A stretch of 64,000 nt of DNA from Nocardia sp. alder85J. GTDB taxonomy: Bacteria > Actinomycetota > Actinomycetes > Mycobacteriales > Mycobacteriaceae. Under the pieces are notes generated by a model, which worked only from the letters and a program-made list of their open reading frames with translations, searched no databases and was not told the DNA's origin. Positions 7,401-15,999 of the stretch are shown piece after piece. A program made the position numbers and the translations under genes. Each line of letters begins with the position of its first letter. The first letter of the stretch is position 1. The stretch lies in the NCBI RefSeq assembly GCF_020176955.2, contig NZ_JAIUCZ020000005.1, positions 651,755-715,754 on the forward strand. The letters are read 5' to 3'.

Positions 7401-9736
7401 GAGTGTGCCTTTCCACGAGCGGCGTCGATCAGCCCGACGATGGTCGCCGGCGACAACGGCAGCGCGCTGATCTCGACGCCGAACGGCGCCAGCGCGTCGG
7501 CGACCGCGTTGATCACCGCCGGGGCCGAGCCGATCGCACCGCCCTCGCCGACGCCCTTGAAACCGCCGGGACCCGCGCTGTGCGACTCGACGTGCACCAC
7601 CTCGATGGTCGGCGCCTCGGTGGCGGTCGGCAGCAGGTAGTCCATGAACGTGGTGGCGATCGGATTGCCGTCGTCGTCGTAGGCCTGCGATTCGTACAGC
7701 GCGCCGCCGATGCCCTGGACGGTGCCGCCGTAGATCTGGCCCTCCACCACGTTCGGGTTGATCATCGGGCCGACGTCCTCGCCGACGATGTAGCGCAGCA
7801 GCGTCACCCGCCCGGTCTCGATGTCGACCTCGCAGGTGCAGATGTGGGTGGCATTGGCCCAGATCATCGGCGCGGCGGCCTTGTAGCGGCCGCTGGCCTC
7901 CAGCCCGGCCGGAATGCCCGGCGGCAGCGCGTCCGGCTGGAAGTACGCGATCTCGGCGATCTCGTGCAGCGTCAGCGCGACCTCCGGGACGCCGCGCACG
8001 GTCGCCCGGCCGTCGGCGAACTCGATGTCCTCGGCCGGATTGCCCAGCTTGTGCGCGGCGATCGCGATGATCCGCGCCCGCAGGGCCGCGGCGGTTTCCG
8101 CGATCGCGCCGGCGGTCACCGAGGCCGAGCGGCTGCCGCCGGTGCCGCCGCCGAACGGGGTGACCGCGGTATCGCCCTGGATGGTGTGCACGTCCTCGAC
8201 GCGCACGCCGAGCGCGTCGGCGGTCAGCTGGACGACCGTGGTCTCCAGGCTGTTGCCGGCCGACCCGCCGGCGACGTAGACGTTGACCACGCCGGAGGGC
8301 TCGATCCGGATGGTGCCGCCCTCGGTGGCGTAGAAGGGGGTCGATCCGGCGGTCGGCTCCACATAGGTGCAGCTGCCGACGCCGAGGTAGCGGCCCTGGG
8401 CGCGGGCCGCGGCCTGCTCCTCGCGGAACGCCTCGTAGCCGAGCGCCCCGACCGCCTTCTCGAAGGTCTCCAGCGGCGTCATGTCGCTGTACGGCATCCC
8501 GCTGGGGTTCACCATCGGCAGTTCGTCCTGGCGGATCATGTTGCGCCGCCGCAGTTCCACCGGATCGATGCCGATCTGCCGGGCCGCGGTGTCCATCAGC
8601 ACCTCGCGGGCGACCGACTCGAACTGCCACGGCCCGCGGTAGGCCACCCGGCCGACGGTGTTGGTGTACACCAGCTTCAGGTCGAAGGTGGCCACCGGCA
8701 CCCGGTACGGCCCGGTGAACAGCATGCCGACCGGGAAGGCCGCGGTCAGCGGCGACGGGATCGGGTAGGCGCCGACGTTCTGGAGATAGTCGATGGCGCC
8801 GAACAGGATTCGCCCGTCGGCGTCGAAGGCCATCTCGGCGATCCCGGATTCGTGCCGGGCGGAGCCGGCCGCGATCAGGTTCTCCTGGCGGTCCTCGATC
8901 CACTTCAGCGAGGCCCGCAGCTTCCGGGCGGCGAGCATGACCGCGACGTCCTCGCGGCCGGGCACCACCTTCTGCCCGAAGCCGCCGCCGGTGTCGCGGG
9001 CGACCACGCGCACCTGATGTTCCGGGATGCCCAGCAGCCGGGCGCAGAAGGCCCGCATGCCGTGCGGGGACTGGGTGGAGGCCCAGATGGTCATCTCGCC
9101 GGTCGGCGCCGACCATTCCGCGATCAGGCCCCGGGTCTCCATCGGCACCGGCACGTAGCCCTGCTGGAAGATGTGCTGCCGCACCACATGTGCGGCCTTG
9201 TCGTAGATCTGCTGCCGCTGCTCGGCCGGCATGCCGGGGATCAGGGCCGCGAGGTTGGCGGGGATGTCGGGGTGGACCTGTTCCGGGTTCTCCGCCGCGG
9301 TGGTGTAGTCGACGATCGGCGGCAGCGGGTCGTAGTCGACCACGACCAGTTCGGCCGCGTCCTCGGCCACGTACCGGTCGACGGCGACGATCAGCGCCAC
9401 CGGATCACCGACGAACCGCACCTCGCCCTCGGCCAGTGGCGGCCGCGGCACCGGCGGCATCCCGGGCAGGTCCAGCGCGTAGACCAGTTCGCGCACTTCG
9501 GGATTCAGGTCCGCGGCGGTGTAGACCGCGCGCACGCCCTCCAGCGCCAGCGCCTCGGACACGTCGATGTCCAGGATCCGCGCCCGCGCCAGCGGGCTGC
9601 GGACGAAATGCACATGGGCCATGCCCGGCCGGACGATGTCGTCGACGTACTCGCCCGCGCCGGTCACCAACCGCAGGTCCTCGATGCGCGGTATCCGCGC
9701 GCCGACGACACCCGCTGTGGCCGTTCCGGTCGTCAT
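7397..9736 (-). CDS. Molybdenum hydroxylase large (catalytic) subunit, substrate unknown
   Basis: A 779-residue molybdopterin subunit of the xanthine oxidase family. DTGGGFGQK (about residues 248-256) is the cofactor-binding segment, and GVGEGG places the catalytic glutamate at about residue 731. The active-site loop reads AYRGPW at residues 365-370. Form I CO dehydrogenases have AYxCSFR there and form II have AYRGAGR, so this is not a CO dehydrogenase by that test. Aldehydes, purines or N-heteroaromatics are possible substrates. ATG 9736 is chosen because it follows a GGAG site and begins MTTGTATAGVVGARI. A start 51 bases upstream is less likely. It is the first gene of the L-M-S-G-SDR operon. 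Confidence 0.92.
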   Translation of the reverse strand: MTTGTATAGVVGARIPRIEDLRLVTGAGEYVDDIVRPGMAHVHFVRSPLARARILDIDVSEALALEGVRAVYTAADLNPEVRELVYALDLPGMPPVPRPPLAEGEVRFVGDPVALIVAVDRYVAEDAAELVVVDYDPLPPIVDYTTAAENPEQVHPDIPANLAALIPGMPAEQRQQIYDKAAHVVRQHIFQQGYVPVPMETRGLIAEWSAPTGEMTIWASTQSPHGMRAFCARLLGIPEHQVRVVARDTGGGFGQKVVPGREDVAVMLAARKLRASLKWIEDRQENLIAAGSARHESGIAEMAFDADGRILFGAIDYLQNVGAYPIPSPLTAAFPVGMLFTGPYRVPVATFDLKLVYTNTVGRVAYRGPWQFESVAREVLMDTAARQIGIDPVELRRRNMIRQDELPMVNPSGMPYSDMTPLETFEKAVGALGYEAFREEQAAARAQGRYLGVGSCTYVEPTAGSTPFYATEGGTIRIEPSGVVNVYVAGGSAGNSLETTVVQLTADALGVRVEDVHTIQGDTAVTPFGGGTGGSRSASVTAGAIAETAAALRARIIAIAAHKLGNPAEDIEFADGRATVRGVPEVALTLHEIAEIAYFQPDALPPGIPAGLEASGRYKAAAPMIWANATHICTCEVDIETGRVTLLRYIVGEDVGPMINPNVVEGQIYGGTVQGIGGALYESQAYDDDGNPIATTFMDYLLPTATEAPTIEVVHVESHSAGPGGFKGVGEGGAIGSAPAVINAVADALAPFGVEISALPLSPATIVGLIDAARGKAHS

Positions 9737-9878
9737 GGTTCTCCGTTCACTTCTGGTACCGGTGGGAACCGGGCGCACGCCGGTCACCGTCGGTGGTGGG
9801 TCGCACGGCGAGCGGGAGCGGGGGAGTACGAGTTGCGCGGACGGCCGGTCGACGGCCGCTCGCCGATGCTGTACACCT

Positions 9879-9907
9879 GTCTAACACTGCCCTCTGACCT
9901 CTGTCAA
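9879..9907 (-). promoter_or_regulatory. Possible promoter of the molybdenum-hydroxylase operon
   Basis: On the minus strand TTGACA (9902-9907) is followed after 17 bases by TTAGAC (9879-9884), about 145 bases before the large-subunit start. The -35 is exact and the -10 is poor. Confidence 0.35.
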
Positions 9908-9926
9908 TACCTGCTATGCCGTATTT

Positions 9927-9963
9927 GAAAACGGAGATCTTGATTGACGAAAACTCCGTTCTC
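9927..9963 (-). terminator. Probable end of the mce transcript
   Basis: A 10-bp inverted repeat with one mismatch (arms 9927-9936 and 9954-9963, loop of 17) lies just after the yrbEB stop. In the minus direction the downstream arm ends in TTTTC. It sits between the mce operon and the promoter of the next operon. Confidence 0.42.
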
Positions 9964-9971
9964 ATACAGCA

Positions 9972-10826
9972 TCACCCACTGATGCGCGCTCCGGCGTCGA
10001 ATCCCCACAACGCCATCGTCATCAGGAGGTTCACACAGATCATCGCCGTGATCCCGGCCCGCATCGCGCGCCCGGCCGCCACCCCGACGCCCTCCGGCCC
10101 ACCGCTGGAGTAGTAGCCGTAGTAGCACTGGATCGTTGTCGTGATGATCACGAAGACAACGGCTTTCACCAGTGAGTAGAGAACGTCCGTGCCGCTGAGC
10201 ACCATTCGGAAGTAGTGGTCGTAGGTGCCCGGCGACTGGCTGCCCGCCAGCCCGATGGTGAACTGCACCGCAACGAAATTCACCACCAGGCAGACGATGT
10301 ACAGCGGCACGATGGCCACCACCGAGGCCATCAGCCGGGTGGTCACCAGATACGGGATCGAGCGGATCGCCAGCGTCTCCATGGCGTCGATCTCCTCGGC
10401 GATCCGCATGGCGCCCAGCTGCGCGGTGAAGCGGCAGCCCGCCTGCGCCGCGAACGCGATCGAGGCCATGATCGGCGCCAGCTCCCGGGTGGAGGCAGTG
10501 GCGGAGATCAGCCCGGTGGCCGGGCCGATGCCGAGCAGCTTCAGCGCGCTGTAGCCCTCGATGCCGACCAGCGCCCCGGCGCTGCCGCCGAGCACGATGA
10601 TGATGCCGGCGGTGCCACCGCCGACGATCAGCGAGCCGTTGCCCCAGGTGACCACCGAGATCAGCCGCAGCAGTTCCTTGCGGTAGTGGCGCAGCACGAT
10701 CGGCACCGAGCCGACCGCGCGCAGGAAGAACAAGGCCATGTGGCCCAGCCGCATGAAGACCTTCGCCGGTGGATCCGCCGCGCGGACCACGCTCCCCAGC
10801 GACAGCGGGTAATACGGTGCGGCCAT
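9972..10826 (-). CDS. YrbEB-type Mce ABC permease
   Basis: A 284-residue integral membrane permease of the MlaE/YrbE family. EEIDAMETLAIRSIPYLVTTR is the conserved cytoplasmic segment near residue 165, and YYGYYSSGGPEGVGVAAGRA near the C-terminus is typical of YrbEB. Five or so membrane helices are visible. With YrbEA and an ATPase such as MceG (not in this window) it forms the transporter core that takes lipid delivered by the Mce tube. ATG 10826 overlaps the yrbEA stop as TGATG. A longer upstream reading of the frame is a shadow of yrbEA. It is the last gene of the operon, which is unusual because yrbE genes normally come first. Confidence 0.93.
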   Translation of the reverse strand: MAAPYYPLSLGSVVRAADPPAKVFMRLGHMALFFLRAVGSVPIVLRHYRKELLRLISVVTWGNGSLIVGGGTAGIIIVLGGSAGALVGIEGYSALKLLGIGPATGLISATASTRELAPIMASIAFAAQAGCRFTAQLGAMRIAEEIDAMETLAIRSIPYLVTTRLMASVVAIVPLYIVCLVVNFVAVQFTIGLAGSQSPGTYDHYFRMVLSGTDVLYSLVKAVVFVIITTTIQCYYGYYSSGGPEGVGVAAGRAMRAGITAMICVNLLMTMALWGFDAGARISG

Positions 10827-11692
10827 CAGAGCGCCGCCCGCGGGAACAGCATGGTGTAGATCTCGGTGAAACCGACGTTCACCAGCATCAGCAGCACGAT
10901 CGAGGCCACCACCGTGGCGTTCACCGAATCGGCCACGCCACCGGGACCGCCCTTGGTGGACAAGCCCTTCTGGCACGCCACGATCGTCACGATCAGCCCG
11001 AACACCACGGCCTTGACCACCGCCAGGTACATGTCGCCGATGGTGGCGAAGGAGGAGAAGGTCGCCACGAAACTGCCCGGCGTCCCACCCTGGATGTAGA
11101 CGTTGAACAGGTAGCCGGCGAGGAAGCCGACGAAGGCCGACAGCCCGGTCAGGCCCACCGCGACCACGATGCCCGCGGCCACCCGCGGCACCACCAGCCG
11201 GCGCATCACCGGCACGCCCATGACCTCCATGGCGTCGATCTCCTCGCGGATGGTCCGCGAGCCGAGATCGGCGCAGATCGCCGAGCCGACGGCCGCCGCC
11301 AGCAGCATCGCCGTGACCACCGGGGCGGCCTGGCGGATCACCGCGAGGCCGCTGGCCGCGCCGGCCAGCGAGGTCGCGCCCACCTGCCCGGCCAGCAGGC
11401 CGAACTGGATGGACAGCGTGGCGCTGATCGGCAGCGCCACCGCGATCGTCGGCAGATACGACGTCTTGATCATGAACGCCGCCTGCAACACGAATTCCCG
11501 GAAGGCGAACTTCCCGGTCACCATGTCGAGGAAAAGGTATTGAAACGCCCGCACGCCCATCACGAACTGCGCGCCGACGGTCTCCAGCGAGGCGATCGGA
11601 TGCCGTCGCAGATAACCCCGGGCCCATTGCTTGATCGCATCGATCGGCGCCGGCGCGGCCGGTCGATCGATCACCAACTCACCAGCAGTCAC
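10826..11692 (-). CDS. YrbEA-type Mce ABC permease
   Basis: A 288-residue permease paralogous to the next gene. AICADLGSRTIREEIDAMEV and MGVPVMRRLVVPRV form the YrbEA signature. Hydrophobic helices cover most of residues 50-285. The start is GTG at 11692, one base after the stop of the Mce-associated gene, and the end overlaps yrbEB. It pairs with YrbEB in the inner membrane. Its position after mceF and the Mce-associated gene is the reverse of the common yrbEA-yrbEB-mceA-F order. Confidence 0.93.
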   Translation of the reverse strand: MTAGELVIDRPAAPAPIDAIKQWARGYLRRHPIASLETVGAQFVMGVRAFQYLFLDMVTGKFAFREFVLQAAFMIKTSYLPTIAVALPISATLSIQFGLLAGQVGATSLAGAASGLAVIRQAAPVVTAMLLAAAVGSAICADLGSRTIREEIDAMEVMGVPVMRRLVVPRVAAGIVVAVGLTGLSAFVGFLAGYLFNVYIQGGTPGSFVATFSSFATIGDMYLAVVKAVVFGLIVTIVACQKGLSTKGGPGGVADSVNATVVASIVLLMLVNVGFTEIYTMLFPRAAL

Positions 11693-11693
11693 G

Positions 11694-12464
11694 TCAGACC
11701 ATTTCCACCTTGGCGGCCAGCCACTTACCGCCGACCCGCTGCATCGTCATGAGGATGCGGCTGCGATCGATACGGGGATCGGGGCTGGCGGAATTGGTGA
11801 CCTCCTGGTCCACGAACAGCATGACCACGACCTGGTTCTCGGACGCGGACAGGATGCTGGCGTTCACGACCCGGCCCTTGCTCACGGCCTTGTTCTGCAC
11901 CAGCAGCGCCTTCAGCTGGGTGCTGGACTGGGAGTACATGTCCTTGAAATCGCCGGTGGCGCCGTTCAGGACGTCGGTGAAGTTCTCGTCGATGTGCTGG
12001 GCGTCGATACTGGTCAGGGTGACGGCATAGGTCTGCGCGGTGGCCTCCGCGCCCCGCGCCGCGTCGTCCACCCGGTTCCGGTCGTGCAGCTTCCAGCCGA
12101 AGACCACCGCGAACACCGTCGCCACGATCAGCAGCACCGCCAGCGCCGCCACCCCGCCGCGCAGCAGCCGGCGCGATCGGCCCGTTCCGGCCCGATCCGA
12201 TCCGGCCGCCGGTGTCGCATCGACCGGCGGCTGCGGATCGGCGACCGGTGTCGCGGCGGCCACCGGTGTCGCGTCGACCGGCGTGTCCCGATCGGTGACC
12301 GAATCGGCCTCGGGCACAGCGGTCTTCGTGGTGACGGCCGCGCCGCCGTCACCCCCGGCCGTGACATCCGCCTCGACCGTATCCGTGACACCTTGTCCCG
12401 CAAGCGTTTCCGGCGAGCTCCCGGTGTCTTCCTCCAGCACCGTCCCCGGTGTTGTCTTCTTCAT
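11694..12464 (-). CDS. Mce-associated membrane protein
   Basis: A 256-residue protein with a long acidic, proline/alanine/threonine-rich cytoplasmic N-terminus (about 1-105, with loosely repeated DATPV-like units). It has one membrane helix (VAALAVLLIVATVFAVVFGW) and an outer domain with the Mas-type pattern of AQTYAVTLTSIDA, then DMYSQSSTQLKALL and VVVMLFVDQEVTN. This is the layout of Mce-associated (Mas) proteins, related to OmamA/LucA-type stabilisers of Mce complexes. ATG 12464 lies 36 bases after mceF. It is placed between mceF and yrbEA in the same operon. Confidence 0.85.
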   Translation of the reverse strand: MKKTTPGTVLEEDTGSSPETLAGQGVTDTVEADVTAGGDGGAAVTTKTAVPEADSVTDRDTPVDATPVAAATPVADPQPPVDATPAAGSDRAGTGRSRRLLRGGVAALAVLLIVATVFAVVFGWKLHDRNRVDDAARGAEATAQTYAVTLTSIDAQHIDENFTDVLNGATGDFKDMYSQSSTQLKALLVQNKAVSKGRVVNASILSASENQVVVMLFVDQEVTNSASPDPRIDRSRILMTMQRVGGKWLAAKVEMV

Positions 12465-12500
12465 CGAAGTCCTCCCTGCACAGGTGTTCGGAAGTACGGG

Positions 12501-13778
12501 CTATCTGGGCACATACGGGCCGCCGTACGGCAGCGGGATCGACTGCCGTTCCACCGGAGCGGGATCGGAGGTCGCGAGCGGATCCGCACCCGGCGGCGGA
12601 TTGAGCGTGTCGTCGCCCGGCGGCCGGGGCGCGTTGCGGGCGCCGCGCGGCAGCAGGGTCGGATCGGGATCGCGGCAGTCGGCGTAGAGATACGGCTCGG
12701 GGAAATTCGGCACGCTCATCGGCAACCGCGGGGTGTCGTAGTCGCACTGCTTGCGCGGGTAGATGCTCGCCAGCGCCCAGGCGTAGCCGTCGTGGAAGGC
12801 GTCGGCCACCCGGTCCGCGGTCGACCCGTTGCGCTGCGTCGGGAAGAACACCTCGCTCAGCGCCGGTATGTGCACATACGACATCTGGGCGATGGTGGTG
12901 AGGCTGCCCAGCAGCTGGACCATCGTGGGCGAGTTCTCGGCGATGATCCGGTCCATCGTCTGCAACATCGGCGGGGTGAGGCCGACCAGGGTGGTGTAGC
13001 CACCGCTCATCTTCTCCACCCCGGTCAGGGTGCGGTCCAGCTCGGCCGCGGTGGCCCGCAGGCCGGGGGCCAGATCGCGGACGGTGCCGAGCACCACCCG
13101 GCTGTTGCGCAACAGATCGGTGGTCTGCGGCAGCACCCCACCGAGGGTGTCGATGAGGAAGACGCCGCCGTTGACGATCGCCGTCAGCTTCTCCGGCCCG
13201 GCCGAACTCACCCCGAGTTCCTGCACGATCGCGTGCAGCTTGTTCGGATCGAGCTGTTCGATGGTGCCGTTGAGGTCACCGAGCAACTGCGCCAGCGTGA
13301 CCGGCGTGGTGGTCCGGTCGGTGCCGATCACCGCGCCGTCGGCCAGGTAGGGGCCGGTGGCGGTGGTCGGCACGAAGTCCAGGTACTGCTCGCCGGCCGC
13401 CGACAGGCCGATCACCCGCGCGTCGCTGTCGGCCGGGATGCGCACGTCGCCGTCGATCGTCGCGACCGCGGTCACGCCGCCGTCGCCGAGGTCCACCGAC
13501 GACACCCGGCCCACCCGGACCCCGCGCACGGTCACGTCGCGATCGGCCAGCAGGCCACCGGAATCCTTCAGCAGCACCCGGACCCGATAGGTGGAGTGCA
13601 GCGGATTCACCTGCAACGACCCGAACATCAGGTACGACGCGCCGAGCACCAGCACCACCAGCAGCGCGACCAGCGAGACCACCAGCCGCTGCCGGCTCAG
13701 GTAGCCGATCGTGCCGACGATCACGCCGGCCACCGGTGCCAGCACGGAATCCCTTGCGGGCATTGCATTCTCGCTCAT
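12501..13778 (-). CDS. Mce family protein F (MceF)
   Basis: A 425-residue Mce protein. One N-terminal helix (LVVSLVALLVVLVLGASYLMF) is followed by the MCE domain with VRVLLKDSGGLLADRDVTVRGVRVGRV split over two strands, then a long helical region and a proline-rich C-terminus with cysteines at CDYD and ADCRD. Sixth in the operon, it matches MceF in position. The Mce helices of six subunits are thought to form a hydrophobic tube for lipid transfer across the periplasm. Start ATG 13778 overlaps the mceE stop as ATGA. Confidence 0.92.
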   Translation of the reverse strand: MSENAMPARDSVLAPVAGVIVGTIGYLSRQRLVVSLVALLVVLVLGASYLMFGSLQVNPLHSTYRVRVLLKDSGGLLADRDVTVRGVRVGRVSSVDLGDGGVTAVATIDGDVRIPADSDARVIGLSAAGEQYLDFVPTTATGPYLADGAVIGTDRTTTPVTLAQLLGDLNGTIEQLDPNKLHAIVQELGVSSAGPEKLTAIVNGGVFLIDTLGGVLPQTTDLLRNSRVVLGTVRDLAPGLRATAAELDRTLTGVEKMSGGYTTLVGLTPPMLQTMDRIIAENSPTMVQLLGSLTTIAQMSYVHIPALSEVFFPTQRNGSTADRVADAFHDGYAWALASIYPRKQCDYDTPRLPMSVPNFPEPYLYADCRDPDPTLLPRGARNAPRPPGDDTLNPPPGADPLATSDPAPVERQSIPLPYGGPYVPR

Positions 13779-14899
13779 CGGCCCGGTCCGATCACACGAT
13801 CGTGCAGGCGGCCCAGGGTGTAGGCCAGCGAGCCGACGAAATTGGCCCAGTCGGTCTGATCCGGCACCCGGGCCTCCGGCGTGCCGGGGAAGTTGGGATC
13901 GGGTCCGGCGCCGACGGCGAGCTGGATGATGTCGGCGTCCGCCGAGGCGCCGGTGCTGTTGCCCACCTTGGCGCCCACGATGGCGAAGGTCTGGTTCAGC
14001 GAATCCAGGTTGGCCCGGGGGTCGTTCGCGGCGGTGTTCATGCCCGCGGCCAGATTGTTCAGATCGGTGATGATGCTGCGCTTCCCGGTGCCGTTGATCG
14101 ACGGGAACTTCTCCAGCAGCGCCGAGATCCGGCTCAGCCGGCCCACCAGATCGACGATGTTCCGGGTGTTCGAGCCGATGGCGTCCAGCGCCGGACCGGC
14201 GGCCGCGACCGCGTCGTTGAGGGTGGACTGCTGACCGGCCACGGTGTCGGTGAGCGCGGCGGCGTCGTGCACCGCCGTGCGGATCTGATCCGAGCGCGCC
14301 GCCAGTTTCCGGACCAGATCGGTGGTCTGGGCGATGAGGTCGCCGAGGCGGTCGCCGCGACCGTCGAGTTCGGTGCCGGCACCGTTGATCACCTTGGTCA
14401 GATCGCGGATCACACCGCCGTTGACCAGCAGCGCCGCCCGGGTCAGCACCTCCTCGATGGTGGCGGCCGCCGCGGTCGCGGACTGCGGGATGCTGTCCCC
14501 GTCGTGCAGCACCGGGCCGCCCGTCACGGCCTGATCCGGCGGGGTGAGCGCGATGAACACGTCACCGAGCGGGGTCGCCGAACGCAGCTCCGCGGTGGTG
14601 CCGACCGGCAGCGACACCTCCGACCGGACCCGCACGGTGACCACCGCCGCGTAGTCGCGGGCCCGCATCGACTCGACCTGGCCGACATCGGCGCCGTTCA
14701 CCTTCACCGGCGCCTTGGCCGGCAGGTTGAGCGCGTTGGCGAAGGTGGCGGTCAGCCGGTAGCTGTGCCCGATCGACGGCGCCGGCAGCGGCACCTGGTC
14801 CAGACCACCCGCGGAGCAGCCCGCGGCGGCCAGCGCCAGCACCGGCACCGCCAGCACGGCGGCCCGCCACGCGCCCGATCTCGTTGTCTCCAGCCTCAT
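13775..14899 (-). CDS. Mce family lipoprotein E (MceE)
   Basis: A 374-residue Mce lipoprotein. The signal peptide ends in the lipobox LAAAGC, giving a lipidated cysteine at about residue 26. The MCE domain includes KAPVKVNGADVGQV and ATPLGDVFIALTPP. The rest is helical, with repeated D-L-V heptads. A lipoprotein in fifth place is the standard mark of MceE (LprK-like). ATG 14899 overlaps the mceD stop as ATGA and directly precedes the signal peptide. The longer frame reading is excluded. Confidence 0.93.
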   Translation of the reverse strand: MRLETTRSGAWRAAVLAVPVLALAAAGCSAGGLDQVPLPAPSIGHSYRLTATFANALNLPAKAPVKVNGADVGQVESMRARDYAAVVTVRVRSEVSLPVGTTAELRSATPLGDVFIALTPPDQAVTGGPVLHDGDSIPQSATAAAATIEEVLTRAALLVNGGVIRDLTKVINGAGTELDGRGDRLGDLIAQTTDLVRKLAARSDQIRTAVHDAAALTDTVAGQQSTLNDAVAAAGPALDAIGSNTRNIVDLVGRLSRISALLEKFPSINGTGKRSIITDLNNLAAGMNTAANDPRANLDSLNQTFAIVGAKVGNSTGASADADIIQLAVGAGPDPNFPGTPEARVPDQTDWANFVGSLAYTLGRLHDRVIGPGR

Positions 14900-15999
14900 T
14901 TCGGCAACCCCGCGATTCCGGCCAGCATGGCCACCACTCCGAAGTCGGGGCCCATGTCCGACATCTTGCCGGTGTTGCAACCCAGCTGTTTCATGTCCAG
15001 CAGGTTGCACACCTCCTTGACCATCTGGCCGTCGAACAGCACCTTGTCCGCGTTGATGTGCACCCGGCCGACCTTGAGATCGGGATCCATGACGGCATAG
15101 GCGTTGTCGACCACCAGCGGGAACAGATCCATGTACTCGGCGATGTTGCGCTGGTAGTCCGCCAGGCTCTGCATCATCACGTTCGCGTTGCCCAGCGTCC
15201 CGTTCAGGCTGCCCCGATTGCGCTGCATGAGATCGGCCGCGGTGCCGAGGATCTGGTTCAGCTTGGCGCCGGTGTCCCCGCTGCCCAGCTGCTGATCGGC
15301 CAGCAGATCGCTCAATTGGTGTACCCCGGAACCGAAATCGCGGATCTGCTGATCGTTGGCCGCGGCCGCGGTGGTCAGCGAGTCCAGATCGGTGACGATC
15401 TTCGTGACCGCGTCCTTGGTGGCCACGCCTTGGTCGCTGCCGGTCCGCAGCGCGGCGGCGAGCTGGTCGAGCGCGCTCTTGATGTCGTCGCCGTGTACCG
15501 CGGTCGCGGCGCCGACGTCGACCAGACCGGCGATCGGCCCGTGCCCGGCGCCGTCCCCGGCCAGCGATTTCGACAACTTGTCGGCCATCGCCAGCACGCT
15601 GTCGAATTCGATCGGCGTGCGGGTGTGCTTCGGGTCGAGGACCGCGTGGTCACGCAGCGTCGGACCGCCGTGATAGGCGGGGGTCAGCTCCACGTGCCGG
15701 TCGGTGAGCACCGAATCCGACACCGTCACCGCGGTCACGTCGGCCGGTACCGGGGTCGAGCTCTGGATGCTCATCCTGACCTCGACGTAGGCGCCGCGCT
15801 GGGTGATGGAGTCGACCTTGCCGATCTTCATCCCCAGCACGTCGACCGAGTTGCCCGCGTACAGTCCCGCGGCGCTGTCGAATTGGGCGGTCACCCGCAC
15901 GGTGCCGCTGCCGCCGAACGGCCCGGCTGCGGCGCCGGCCACCACGACGACCGCGATGAGCAGCAGCGACAGCACGATGCGGCGGGTCAGTCGGCTCAT
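14896..15999 (-). CDS. Mce family protein D (MceD)
   Basis: A 367-residue Mce protein with an N-terminal helix (IVLSLLLIAVVVVAGAAAG). The MCE domain is marked by AQFDSAAGLYAGNSVDVLGM and KIGKVDSI. The helical channel region follows, with a C-terminal part containing CNLLDMKQLGCN. Fourth in the operon. ATG 15999 overlaps the mceC stop as ATGA. Confidence 0.92.
   Translation of the reverse strand: MSRLTRRIVLSLLLIAVVVVAGAAAGPFGGSGTVRVTAQFDSAAGLYAGNSVDVLGMKIGKVDSITQRGAYVEVRMSIQSSTPVPADVTAVTVSDSVLTDRHVELTPAYHGGPTLRDHAVLDPKHTRTPIEFDSVLAMADKLSKSLAGDGAGHGPIAGLVDVGAATAVHGDDIKSALDQLAAALRTGSDQGVATKDAVTKIVTDLDSLTTAAAANDQQIRDFGSGVHQLSDLLADQQLGSGDTGAKLNQILGTAADLMQRNRGSLNGTLGNANVMMQSLADYQRNIAEYMDLFPLVVDNAYAVMDPDLKVGRVHINADKVLFDGQMVKEVCNLLDMKQLGCNTGKMSDMGPDFGVVAMLAGIAGLPK

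Noticed and set aside
7397..9736. Calling the large subunit a carbon monoxide dehydrogenase
   Set aside because: The active-site loop is AYRGPW, not AYxCSFR or AYRGAGR, so CO oxidation is not supported.
7013..9928. A 971-residue open frame on the plus strand opposite the molybdenum hydroxylase
   Set aside because: It has no family motif, is His/Arg/Gly-rich as expected from reading high-G+C coding DNA on the wrong strand, and lies wholly over well-supported genes.
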